Below, piece by piece: positions 49,710 to 63,400 of a DNA stretch of 64,000 bases. The position numbers and the translations under genes were made by a program. Source of the DNA: Orthonyx spaldingii (Eukaryota; Chordata; Aves; Passeriformes; Orthonychidae); assembly GCA_013397795.1 (NCBI GenBank), contig VZTJ01000751.1:372257-436256 (forward strand), read 5' to 3'. The stretch's first letter is position 1. Each line of letters begins with the position of its first letter. The notes beneath the pieces were generated by a model. The model was not told where the DNA came from. It searched no databases and saw only the letters and a program-made list of their open reading frames with translations.

Positions 49710-50150
49710 AAGAAAATATCACCACTCTGTGGATCCCACCAGCATCCCGATAATCCTCTCCATCTGGTCTTCTTGGTGGTGAGGGTCCCCCTGAAAAACA
49801 CAGAATCCAGTGAATTAATGTACATTCAGGCCAGGTGGGAATGCCCAGGTACCTCCCCCAGGGGGTCTTTGATGGATTCTGACACCCCCTCACCTGCCTT
49901 TCCTGTGAGTGTCCCTTTGATGTGGCCTTCCCAGGGCTGGGGGCTCCACAGCTGGGCCAGTTTGTGTAAAGGAGGATGGGTGTTCAGTGCTTCTGACCAG
50001 AGGTTCCTCACACACCTGAAACCTCCTCCCCACTTCGTTAGGGGGGAAGTCTGTGCAAACCTGGTCTCTGTGGGCTATGGCCTCCCCCACCCCAAACCCA
50101 GCCAGGGATAATAAACAGCCTTGTTTATTTCTCCCCAGACCTGAGATGAT
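49710..50150. other. GC-rich block of unknown origin in intron 2
   Basis: About 440 bases clearly richer in G and C (many CCCC and GGGG runs) than the flanks. Near its right end is AATAAAC, six bases, then GTTTATT (50110-50129), a perfect 7-bp inverted repeat that supplies an AATAAA polyadenylation-type signal on both strands. A 174-codon open frame on + (49587-50111) crosses the microsatellite and this block, but its translation is low-complexity and unrecognised. It could be a solo LTR or other retroelement remnant, or unique intronic sequence. I could not find matching ends or target-site duplications. Confidence 0.5.
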
Positions 50151-51633
50151 TGAACAATAGTATCTCCTTTTGCTTACCTAGGCAGCTTAACTCACAGTTC
50201 AAAGGCATCTTCAGGGAGGGGTGGGCTTCAGTGGTCGTAGCTTCTTTATACAGTTTTTGCCATAATGGGCAAAACTCCTTCATAACAATGTTTAAGGTAT
50301 GAATCATTTCAGTCTCTGACAATTGATCAATCAGTAGAAATTCTGTCTTAAGAAGAGATCTGCTCTCTGGTGCTTAAGCACTGTAAGCTTTATTAAGTAA
50401 AGGAGACAAGGAGGCAGGAAGGGAGTGGGATAGAACAAAATTCTCAACTAATTTGGAGAAAACAAGGCAATTCTGAAAGAAGCAGACATCTTGTCTTGGT
50501 GGATGTGCCAAGAGTTTGCATTTCCTAAATTACAACATCAACTAACACTTCACCTTTATTACATGAAATTATATCTTATAGTTATGTAGATTTGTGTATA
50601 TGTATGTCAAGATGGTGTATTGCATGAAAATTAAGTTGTTTTTTTTTTACTTCGTGGTTGCAAAGTTTTCTCATTCTGTGAGGCATTATTGTCTCTGATG
50701 AACAGCTATCAAACAAAAGAAAAATAAAAAATGTTTACTGCCATAGCCCAGTAAACAAGGCATGAAAGATTATTCCAAGTCTGAATATTAGAAAATGCTA
50801 CTCCAATTCTCAAATACATAGACCAATAGAAAAGTAATTTATTTTTTAAATCCCTTTTTTCCATCTTAGATACATTCATTTTTATTAAAGCATTTTCAAT
50901 TTGTGATATACTATGATATTAATTTAAAGAAGCTTTCAGGAACAAGGTTTAGTGAAAGTAGAAGCTTTTACATGTATTTTAGCCCAACAGAGTGAGCTAA
51001 ATTTACTTTAGTCCACTGGGCTAACTATAACTTAATCTTGTTATTTTATTTGCAGTTTCCTGGATTATCTCTAGCTCTTTAATCTCGTGAAATACCATAC
51101 TTATTAAACTGCTTGTATGTGTTCAGGAAAGGCATTGTCTGAAAAAGGAATAGGGACAATGTCTCACACAACTTCATTAATTTGAATGTAGAAACGTTCA
51201 CCTCCTACTGTAAAGGCAGTAATGAAGTCTGATTATGTAAGTACTTGTAATTGTTAAATAGATTTTGTGCTTGAAACCAGAATGAATGGTATAAAATACG
51301 CAAAGGTATAATAACCAAGTTGTGACTTAGCTCTATTTTAGCAATATGTTGTTAATGCTGCAGTAGAATGACTCTTGACTGCTCATTACATCTTGTACTT
51401 TTAATGACCTAAATTTCAGTTTACAATCTAGCACTGATTAGTTTTACAGTCACAGTCATGAAATATTACAATACTTGTGCTAAACTTCTGTAAAGTATAT
51501 TTCATACAAATATGGATAAGTTTTGTTCAGCAATGGCCTTTTTAAAATAAAATTTCTTCCTTAACACTCTTTTTAGAGAAGTTAAAATCTTCTTACTGTG
51601 ACTTCTATGAATTGCTTTTACTGACAGTAACAT

Positions 51634-51688
51634 CTATATATATATGTTCATATATATGTGTGTATGTATATATATGTATATATATATT
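51634..51688. repeat. TA/TATG-rich microsatellite
   Basis: Alternating TA runs interspersed with TATG/TGTG units. Simple repeat in intron 2. Confidence 0.9.
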
Positions 51689-51873
51689 TGCTCAACAGTA
51701 TTTTATGTGCTATTTTAAAGTCAAAACATGGCTAGAAGAAATGTGAAACAATTTAGCAGCTCTGAAGTATTATCTCTAAGATACCTGTAAAATGGAAAAA
51801 TGATCTTAGATAATGTTTATACTATTACTTCTTCAATACTTTTCTTTCATGCTTAGTGTCCTTCCATTATTGT

Positions 51874-51940
51874 ATGTTTTTCTATTTCCTTGGTGTGGAT
51901 GATGTTTTTCTATTTCCTTGTGTGGGGTGATGTTTCCTTG
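51874..51940. repeat. 28-bp degenerate tandem repeat, about 2.4 units
   Basis: Units begin ATGTTTTTCTATTTCCTTG at 51874 and 51902. A third, shortened unit (ATGTTTCCTTG) starts at 51930. The period is 28 bases. Confidence 0.85.
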
Positions 51941-54900
51941 ATAGGTATGTGAAAAATACCCATGTATTCCTTGGGCTCGTAGTGTTTCTGTTCTAGGTTG
52001 TACCCACATCTGCTCTGTGTCTGTGGGGATCCATTCGCATGCTTGCACGTCTATTTGCCTGTCTCACTGAAGGAAGGCAGCCAAAGGTTCCTATGGACAA
52101 AGGAGCCTATGGACACTTGCTCAAACTGAACATGCCTTGGATAAATAGCTGCACAGGACATGGTGCTGTGTTCATTTCTACTTTGAAGGGAAAAGGGTCA
52201 AGTTCAGTGTAAGTTTCTGCCTGGAGAGGATTGAGATATCAGGATGTGGGAAAATGACAGCTACCATCCAGCAGTGAGTGCACTGTTGCAACACATGTGG
52301 CAAATGCATGAGGAATGTAGAAGGGACTGAATGAGTCCTGTCTGCTTACCCGTTGTCATCTTGAATCTTGTTAATAAGTATGTCATCTAGAAACTTTTAG
52401 ATTTCAGTGAGCATGGACAGCTACATTTTTGTTTTGAACAGCTGTCAGGTTTACATCTCTGGTTCCAGAACACTTTTCTGGTAGCTACAGTACTTGCTGT
52501 AAGTCAGTGTGACACTGAGCTCTGCCTGAGACCTCCCTGACTGAGATTTCAGACACTAGAGCTACCCAGAATGCAACTATACATTGTTTCTCATCTTGTC
52601 CTTTCTTTCTTTCCATAAGGGCTTATAGCACTCATGACCTCTTTTTTTTTTTGAGGACAGACCTAACTCCTGAAAGATTTTCAGAGAACTAATCTGTTTA
52701 CATTTGGCTTGGCTCCATCAATGACAAACAATATTAAGACTATTAAATGATACCCTGGTATTTTAGAGCACTTGTGCATAAGTTCTACAATACAGTGCTT
52801 GAAGGTTGTTTACACAATGAAAAAGACAATTCTCCTAACTTAGCATATTAGTTATTTCTCTAAGCATTTGGATTGCTGTCCAGGATAGATGTAATATATT
52901 CACAAAGGCAAAGATCCAGGAAAAAACTCCTACAGCAGAGTAACATAAATGAACAAAATGTTCCTGGTTCTTTAATTGCTTTTCTTTCTATGACTTGCCA
53001 TATCACATAATAACATTAAATAAAACAAAAGTGCATCTGTCTAATCTTGTAACGCTCATTCAAGCTGAACTCCCACATGCTTCAATTTTAACCTTTTCCT
53101 TTGGGTTGTGCTCCTCTTGCTGGAAAGTAGAGGTGAAATACCTGTGACAGAAGTAGTACTAAAGAGGGTGGCACATAAGAGAGGAAGAAGAGTAGTTTGC
53201 TTGGATAACCATGGTCTTGTCAAACTGCTTGTTTGATTCAGCTTGGGGAGTAGGCTGGGAGAAGAATGATCTTTGGGGAGGATTGAAGCTCTGCCCTTGA
53301 ACCTTCTGTTGTTGGAGCAGGACAGCTGCCCAACACACATGTTTTATGACCACAACCACAAATATGCCAAGGTGCACTCATCTTTAAGAAATTAGCACAC
53401 TCTTAGACATTTTACCCGAGCACCTCCATATTTTCAGCCTCTATAAAGAGCATTCTCATGAGCATCTGATTTCTGTCTTGATTACATAGCCCTCTTGGAA
53501 ACCAGAGCAACAAATAAGGACATACCTATGGTGCATATCATGAAGAACTAGCAATAAATGAGCCAGATCAGGTATTGGAAACAGTGTGCCATCCTCACAC
53601 AGTAGCTGTAACCATGGCCAACTGGTAAGCTTCAGGAAGCTATTTGGGTTTCCCTACATTGCGCCTCAAAATGTCATGACTTGGGAGGTGGCATCTGCAG
53701 ACATTTGATTCACAGGAAGGGAGCATGTGGCCATAAAACTCTTTTCTTCTGGTTCCTTAGCCCAAGTGTGAGTGGTGCCACCAAATGTCCTGTGAGATGC
53801 AAGACCATAAAATAGCTGACCAAATAAGGCCTCTGTCATAAACACTATGTCAAATTTGGTGCATGATATATATATATGCTAAGTGGTATATGTTTATCAA
53901 TAATTATGAACAAGAGTAAAATCCATTCTTAATTCTCTGAAATATATTAAATATTAAAAGATGGAATTAAACTCTGTTCAGGAACTTAAGCATAAAATGA
54001 GATGAGGTATACTCAGTGAGAGATGATTTTTTGCTTGTAAATGAAATTTAGTACTTTTTAAATGTGTTTGGTTATGATTTTCTAAAAGAATTACTAATTG
54101 TTAGTAACTAAGTAAAAAATACCAAATACTGGTATGATTAAATATTTGCTAGATAAAAAGCAGGGAACAGAAGACAGGATTTGCCTCTTTCTGTGCCTAA
54201 AGCAGTCACTAAATTGCAGAGTCACAGTCACATTTGCTCTTTATCTCTTCCCTCAAAAGTCTGGACTTCTAATCTCTACATTGAACTGGCTTCAATAGGG
54301 TAGATGGAGAATGCTGGAAACCCTAGAATGATCTCAGGTTTGTTAGACAACACTTGTTCTTGGGAAATCTGGTTTGAAGTCTCCTTGTAAAATGGACACT
54401 ATTTGACCCATGTCTTTTTCACTTTGAATTACCTCCCTAATCTCCAAATTACTAGAAGGAGGGAATAAGGCTACAATAAGTCTCGTATTGTCTTGGATAT
54501 GAAAGTGGGCTAAGCATAAGCAAACAGAGTCCTGCCCCAGTCCCCTGAAATAGGAGTTAGGCCATGTCACTGTTCACAGTGATCTTGGTTTGATCATCAG
54601 CTCCAGCACAGGTTTTGTGCATGTCTATGCCTTGGTTGCCCCTCTGTTTACGTAGGGTATTATTTGATTTTGACACATACCAAGATAGCTGCAAATATAC
54701 ATTCATTATATGCAGGATATCTTCTTAAAGCCATAACAACGAAAACACAAAAAATCAAAATACAGCCTTGTTGGTATTATGTCACAGGTAACACATTCGC
54801 TAGTTTGGATCTGGTTTTATCTACTGAACATGGATAATTTCTTACTAATCCATCTCTTACAAAAAGCCCTATGGCATTTATATAATCATAAAGAATCTGT

Positions 54901-57380
54901 CACAATGTGATAGGGGGATATATATCTACTAGAAACAAATCTACATTTACTTCTATGACAATGCAAAGAAACTATCAGTATAACTGAATCATTCTATAAA
55001 TATGTTTCGGGGTGTTTTGAGTGAAAGACTTCATTTGCAGATGAGGTGCTGCATGCAGATGTCACAGGTAAGGCAAAAGCAGTGCAAGAAATTACAGGTT
55101 TCCATTTATTTTAAGAATTTTTTTAGTTCTGCTAATCAAAACTTAAAAGTTAGGATTAATGTGTGGTGTTCAGTGTGAAGCTGTCAAATGACAGGCTGTT
55201 CAGCACTGAATTCTACTACAGCAAACAAGGCAGATCAGGTAGGTCAAAGTTTATTTTTTGTAGCCCTACACGGGCAGAGAAATCCTTTTCCTCATTCTTA
55301 GTACCTTGATTTCAGAAAACTTACATCAACTCCAATGTGTTTTCTTGGTAAAGAGAAGGTTGTGAGAAAGGGATGTTTGGTAAGGCTCTATTTGTATTAT
55401 TACCTCTCTTTCAGTATTTTGCAGAGGTTGGTGGTTGACACTGCAGGTAATCATGCTAAACTGGAGAAACTCTGTAAGCCATAGCTGTAGTAAATTGTAA
55501 CAATTCTCTTGCAAAGGATATTAGTTCTAAAGGTAATGGGGCATGCTTTTAAGCTCCTGTACATCTTTCCTTTTTTCTTTTTCAATTTTTTTTCCTATTT
55601 AAAGGAAAAAGTTTGGAAATGTCTTCCTCGTATTTTTCTCCAACACTGTGAATATTCTATAGAAAATTATATAAATTCATTAGATCAAAATTCATTTTTC
55701 TTAGTTTTCAACACCCCTTCCTGTTTTACAATATCTTCTAATTTTTCTCTTGCTGTTTTTTTTTTCATTAGAGTTAATTGTACCTGTGGTTTTTTTCATG
55801 GTTGTTCTTTATTCATCTTTTTTTCATTTTGCATTCTGTAGTTCTTAAAAACTTGATGTGATTTGAATAAATAAGCAGTGACAAAAAACTAGCCCATGCA
55901 AAAAAAAAAAAAAAATAGGAAAACTGGAAAGGAAATTAAAATAAATAACAAAGCTGGAAATAATTTATTCTATTCTAGTAGATGGCAAAAAATTTGGATC
56001 AGGGATGAAGACTTAGAAGGGAAAAAAGGTGCATTATACTTTTTGCTTTACAAAATGGAATCGGTATAGAAATTCCAACTGGAATAATGTCAAGTTTGCC
56101 AATGTGTTTGTTGAGTGGGCGTTAGTTATAAGTTTCATATTAATAACATTCAAATGTTGTTTTCTTCAATAAAAATTAGGACAATGTTGTTTTCCAGTGG
56201 GTAAACTTTCAGACAGAACATGTCATTCAGTCCTCCTGGGGCTGACAGCTCTTTCACTCTTGGGGATTACAATCATGATTTGGAAAAGTTTAGGAGCTGT
56301 TCTCTTTGCAGTGATCTCAAAAGCATCCCCAAACTGCCAAGTATTAAGTTGCAGTTCTGAGAGGTTACAAGTGCCAGTGCCAACTCTCTATTGATCATTG
56401 GCTGAATCAGCTGGGCAAAAGGAAATTCTAGGTTTCATTTACATTGTTATGCATGTTCCCTTATGTGACATAATGATATTGTATGTACATGATACATAGT
56501 TCAAGAATAAAAATTAAATCTCTGTTAGTAAGAAAATTCTCTCATCTGTATCAAACTTTGAAATATTAGACTTTTGTATGCTTTCTTATATGAAAGAAAG
56601 AAGCATGCTACAAGAAAAACCATTTTAAAGTGTAGCTTATCTTCCTGAGCCTGTTGTGGAGAAATCAGTGAAGTTCTAAGTCTCCCAGAAGCTCTGGAGG
56701 CTTCTACCTTTCCCAAGAGCTATTAATTGTATCTCCATGCTGTCAGCTCTACGTCCTTGCAGTAACAATATGGTGGTGAAGAAAGGCAATGCAAGGGTGA
56801 GGTTTTACATGTGAAAGGGCAGCATTGTGGAGTTGCAGACTGGTGTGTGGCCACTGAGGAATGTGCACTGGCAGATTGTGTACTTAGGGTATTGCTTTTC
56901 AGGGTGTCTTCACATGAATGATTCAGGTCAATATCTCTTGAGCAAAAAGTTTGTAGTGAAAAGGCAGTTTTGATTTTTAAAAAAGCACACATATTTATGT
57001 TTTAGATTAGCAGACAATCTCCTTAATATTTTTTATTTTGTTGTTGTTAATAGCCTTGTGATCCTATTTCTAATTCTCTAACAGAGTGGTAAGAACTTAA
57101 AAGTGGCTTAAATTAAAAATACTTGTATGTTTCAGAGAAAAGAGTTCTCTCAGAAACAGAGGAAGTCACACTATCTTGTTTAACCCCTGACCTTGCCTTG
57201 GTAGCTGGATGAAAGAATTTGAATCAAAGCTAGGCTCCCCACAGTGTGTTCTCTACTTGAGAGTTTCTCTATCTTATAAATTATACTAAATGTATTTAAT
57301 AATTTCAAAGCATATAGTTTCTTTCTAATTTTACCTGTACATGTGTGTATATGTGATTTACAGTATAGTCTCTTCAAGCT

Positions 57381-57427
57381 GGAATAGCATAATTAGAAAA
57401 GCATAATGGAATAGCATAATTAGAAAA
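57381..57427. repeat. 27-bp period direct repeat
   Basis: GGAATAGCATAATTAGAAAA occurs at 57381 and again at 57408, separated by GCATAAT, which itself repeats part of the unit. A short local duplication. Confidence 0.9.
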
Positions 57428-60400
57428 AGTGCCTGAAAAACATGCATGCTGGAATAATAAAAGTACAGTTTTCAGCATTCTAGGGAAAAGAGTTCATCAT
57501 TCAAAGAAATGCAGCCAATATTTAATATGTTCTGTCTCTTGCATGCATGCATACATGCTCATGGTGTCATTCAGCGGTATCATCCATTTTGAAACCATTC
57601 TCCAAAGCAGTTTCCCATATATGTGGTTTCACAGCATGTTTTCTTCAACGAAGCACAAAGCCTTCATGCAGAAAATAACACCTACTTTTCCTGTCCCATG
57701 TAGCTCCCCAGAAATACATGTATTTATATATAGCTATGCACATTGTCTATCTATCTATATGTCTTGTATTTATATGTTTTTATGCAGTCAGTAGTATATA
57801 TCATAGCTAGGTATAGTTGTTATGGTACAAATCTCTAAAATAATAAATAATAAATTATTAACAAGCTTAATTTTCATAAAACAAGTCTTTTAAGTCAGAT
57901 TTCAAACTGCCCAATTATTTTGGGGTAGAGAGTTTTACAGCCACAGTTCTCAATGAGTAGCGATTGTTTTAAAAACCTGTTGCTGTTTATGTGCTTCAAA
58001 TATACAGTGCAGAATTGCACTGAAGTATAAAACTGAATTATTTCTAGGTTGCTCCTTGTTTATCGTATTAAAAACCATAGTGTATTCTTCCCTGGGTGCA
58101 CACATGTAACTCCTGTTACCATTACAGCAAGTATCACACAAGCACCAAGGAGATAGAAGAGCTCCCCAAGGGCTTTCTGTTATCCTTCATGCATTAAATC
58201 ATGTGGAGCAGAACAAAATAATCAGAAAATATGAATGCTTTTGAACTAGGGCTATTGAACTGTGTTATCCATGCTGCAGTAATTCCAGAGGACGGCAGCA
58301 GCAGCAGAGCTGATCTGGATAAAGCCCCTTTCTCAAAAACATACAGATATTTTTCTAGCCTTCTGGAAGGCAGTGAGGGACAATAGACTCTTGTAGATGT
58401 AGTTGGTAAGTTGCAGAAAAACTGCAGACTATTTGGTGTAATGAAGAAATTCTATAAAACAAGTTTTTAGAAAGTGTTTTCTCATTCAATGAGGCATTTT
58501 ATCTGTGCATAGGTAGCATGCAGGTATTGATGACTGAAGTCTCTAAATAGGACATTAAAGGTAAAATTATTAGTATTCTTCAACCTTAAATCTGGTGGAA
58601 GCATGAATTTTTCATTCTGAAAAAATCATTACATCTGTATAATATTAAGAGTTGTAAATAATTGCAAGGGGAAAAAGAGGGGAATCCACTAAAGCAATGT
58701 ATTTTATAGAAACAGCCTTTTATAATAGTAACTTATTATGTCAGAGAGTTTTGACAAAAATTTTAGGTTGCTTTTTGAGCAAAACTAGGACAAAAACATA
58801 GCAAAATCTTTTGGCCAGTAGCTAAACTAGCTCTAAATCTACTACTGTTGACATACAGTTTCTATCCTTCAAGATGTGTCAAAGTATTCTTCTACAAGTT
58901 CTTTGCAGAAAATTTAAAGAAAACTAAAAATTCTAGTGAAAATCTTTATTAGAAACCAATTCATTCCTCTGGATTTTTTAAAAAACATTTGTATGTGTAT
59001 TGCAAATACCTTTATGGAAGACATGCTTAGAACTTTGCTAGCATATTCTGAATGAAATTAACAACCTCATGGATAATTTCATTCTATTAATATATAATCT
59101 CCATTGCCATGTCTTTATGTGTTTAAAGTTCATATGTCTTCATGGTTGTGATCATGACCTCTTATGCAGTAAGCATAAGAGTCTCAGCACATATTTGTTC
59201 ACTTATTGCTGGTTATTGTCCTTCTTACCTGTAATAAAGCTAAATAAACAGCTACAGGCAATATATTCTTATCTCTTTGGTAGGCTGATGAATCAGAGTG
59301 AATAATTATTTGAAAAATAGACTGCTTCAGAACAAAGAAAACCACCCACCTTGTGTCACCTTAGAATCTTTAAATATATTACGAGAATATTGGCTAGGAA
59401 GGCCAGACTGATTCAAATTAGTAGGATGTTAACATTTATTTGTAATGTAAAGAGACAGAATAAAAGGTCACGGAAAAATTTCATTACTGTAAGTCTGCCA
59501 AAGATGTAGCTTCTCCCTAATATGGGACAAACTGTTCTGTAAAAAGTGCATTCACAAATCTCATTTTTATAGGATTTGTTTCATTACTCTCTGAATTCAG
59601 TGGCAAATGTCCTGATGGCATTAGTGGCATACAATTACTGTCCTGCAAGGTGTGCTGATCTCTTGCACCTCTGGGATTTTATTTAGCAATTTATCACTCC
59701 ACTGATGTTTGAGGAGGTCATACTCTCATTGTGTTGTCTCAGTGCTGGGTTCCAAGGCTGGCATGAGAGGTTACTTGTAAGGTGTGAACTGGTGTTGAGG
59801 CAGGTACTGCAGCAAAGAAGCTATGTGGCAGTGCTGTGTAGGAAGTAACAGAAGGAAAAAACAACAACAAACAACATCCAAAAATTGTCACTTCAGGAAT
59901 GCGAGATTTCTTGTTTGGCTTCTTCACTGAAGATCAGGTGGTAGTTTAGTTGGTTTTGTGTTATTCATTGGTGATTAAAGATCACTTCTTTCTAGTCCTT
60001 TTCTATCATCTCCTTCCCATGTTACATTTCATCTTATGTTTTTTTGCTGCCTCATTTCCTTTCTCTTTTCTACTCATTTCATAGGGAATGGAGGAGGGGA
60101 AAGGGAATAGTGGCTATTTCTAGTAGTATTTCTTCTTGACTTTGGATTTATTAATGTGACTCATTCATACTGCTTCCCTAATGATTAATACTAAATTTCT
60201 ATATCTTCCATTTTACCACACAGATTGACACCTGAGAGTAAATGAGTGGAGGTAGTCAGTCCATCCACATAATTCTTTTTGAAAAGTCATTCATTGAGTC
60301 CCTTCTTTCTTCTCTCCAGAAAACCTTTTCTGAGGAAACTTACTTCTTCCTTTGTTGACATCACAGGAGGACATATTTCAGAAATCCAGTCTTCAGTCTT

Positions 60401-63400
60401 GCCCATTTACCCCTGTGAAAAAAGCTTCCATTTTCATTCCAAATTGTGTCATGATTGGACTGTCTGTTGTTCCCATCAAATATTGTGTATCATCCTATTG
60501 AAAAGTGTTGTCCTGCACCCACCACTGTGTTCTCTTTATACCTTTTTCATAACAATTTGGTAAGTACCTGTCAGATGAATTATGTCAGTGCTCCCATGTA
60601 TGTATATATCCTAGAGCTATGTGAAAGCAGAGAGTCAAGGAGATCACATGAAGAATCATCTTCAAACAGGATTTTTCTCTAGTCTTCTTCCCACTCAGGT
60701 CTCAAGTGAGCTGGCGAAAATATTTCTCAAGAATTATTTAATTTTTTATGAAGCCATAAAAATGTGCAAGAGTTATATTTATTACCTGCTAGGAAAAGAA
60801 AGCCCAAGTGGGCACATAACACTATTATTTGAACCTGTTTATTTTAGCAGGAAAAAATGTATTGCATACATTTTAAAAGTTGTCTTAGCCTCCCAGCACA
60901 AGCTGAGCTGTTCTCACTTGCTGCTAAATTTAGCATGACTGCACAGAAACAGAAATGAAAAGAGTAAATAAACCTTGAATCTTCACTTCCATTAATAGTT
61001 AATTGTTAACCGAATAATGTCTTACTTATGAGATTATTATATTGGACAGATATTCTTCTTTGTGCTGGATATTATTGGAGAAAAAGGAAAAAATCCTGGG
61101 GAGAAAAGTGCCAATAAATGTGGTACTCTGATAAATAAAACCTTCTGAGTTTTTTCTTCTTACTATAAAACACTAAAGATGGCCATAAGACTCTGACAAG
61201 GGGTACATCTAGGAAAGTAAATCAATGATAATTCATTTAACTTCATTTTAAAAAGGAGCTCTGATGTTTTTTAAAGGTTTTTTGGCTCTGTATTGGTTAC
61301 GGTAATGAAGTTCATTCTCTGTAGATGATATAAAGCCACATGCAAATGCTTCCTGCATTAGTGGATGAATTCTCTTTTCTCTTGTGGCAGAGCAAGTCTC
61401 TAGTGAGAAACCGAATTCATGATGAGATTTAGGTCAATATCTCCCATCTCACTAGTGCAATCCTCCCACCAGCTTACAGAGAATGTGGGTGGTAATGAGA
61501 AGGGCACAGGTATTATCAGAGATTAAAGTAAATGAAACGAGCTCTACTTGTTAGCAAATTATCAGTTATTCTAGTCTTGCAGACCTGATACTTCAATGAA
61601 TAATAAGAACATCTCTGATGGTACTGTATAAAATGGAAAGTGTAGAAGTTATCAGCTTTTCTGCTTTGGCACATAGTTCATGCTATGCCTGAGAGTGTTG
61701 TTAGACAGAAAGAAACCTTCCTTTTAAGGGCAGATGCCCATTTCCTAACTTGCTTGTGGCCTTCTAGCTCTTCCAGAACTGACAGCTTCAAAAATCAGAG
61801 GATAATACAAATGAACTAATCTGGACTTGTCTGGAAGTTGCTGGTTAGGCTGCTGTCAGTAATGGGAAAGGTGATCCCATGCAGAAGAAAACATCAGGCA
61901 CTCAGCTGTAATTATATCATATTTGAGATGATAACGAGCCAAAAAAGACATGTTGATGAGAAACAGAGGTTGTGATTACCATTCACAACATCCTCCAGCT
62001 CTGAGACAGTAGCCTTAAACTGCCTCCTTCAACAAATTATTTGATTTATATTATAACATTTTCTAAACCTGGTTTCTTCTGAGACTGTAAAGGATTTAAG
62101 CCTTCCAAGGACTTTCTAAATTTTCATAAGTCAAGATTTGTAAGGAAACGTTTTTAAGAGAAGGAACTTCAATCCTTTTCTAGCAGTAGCAAGATTATTT
62201 CTATGTGAATACTTTATTTCCTAGGGTTCTTTATTAAAATAAATAATATGGATAAATGTTCTAACACACATTTCCATCACTAGAAAAGAATAGTTATTTC
62301 ACCAAGCTATGAAGAACTATGATGAGATGCTGCATAGAGATACTATTAGAGTAATTATTAGAGCGCCTGTCTGCCTATTCAGTGCCTATTCTTAGTGTTG
62401 ACATGACTGGCTACAACCCAACTGTCAGAGTGTATTTCAATTGCCTTGATTCCCTTACCAAAAAATCTGCAAAACTAATTGGCACAGAGGTGCTTTTGTC
62501 TGCCTGATTCAAGGAAAAATACAATTAAGCAGTAGATAGGGGAGAGGGAATGCATAGGGCACAGATGTTTCCTACTGTCTTTAAAATATTAGGTAAATCT
62601 GGAAGAGTAAGGATCATCATAGCTGGAGATCAGGAGAGGGAATAGTTACATTTCTCTCTGACAGGGATGGGGTTTTATAGTTCATAAGACAACCTCTAAA
62701 ATGAAAAATACCCTGACTTGAGCAGAAGATCAGTGCTATGATACTCTCTGGTATATTGGAAACTGTTTTTGCCAGTGAGTAGTCGGCAATAGTATGCTTA
62801 TGTAATTGTCATGGTAGAAGAATTTTTATATTATCCTTCTTAAATACAAGCATTTTAAAAGACACATGAAGGATTCATGGAAAGCTTTTTTTTCTGATAC
62901 TTTAAAATAATTAATTATTTGGGATAGTTTACTGCTTTATGTTAGAAAGGGGTTAAAAAAAGTCAAGTCTACCATGCTTTCATTTGTCAGTAAGTGCTAG
63001 ATGACTGTCCACGCTCATTTTCCAGTCTTTTATTTTCCATTTCAGGAAAATAGAACCATTTTTTATGAACTGCCGCTACTATCTAGTGTCATGAAAAATG
63101 CTAAGCAGGATTTCTAGTGCATGTACGGAGTTTATATTCCTGGCTACTTCAGCATAATTGCTACAACAGAAGACATAGCCATTCAGTGAAGTATTTGTTG
63201 TTACAGATTTCTGGTTTTGTGACAGGAAAGAGGGAAATAACCAAAAATAGTTTCAGGGCAGATCGTCTGGTTTGCAACTACGCCATATGCCTACCACGCA
63301 CAATATGTCTGACTGTTCCAAAAAATGAAGTATAGATGGTAAAATATGATGAATGAATTACATGACTGTATAGCACTATTGACTTCAGAGAAATTACACT

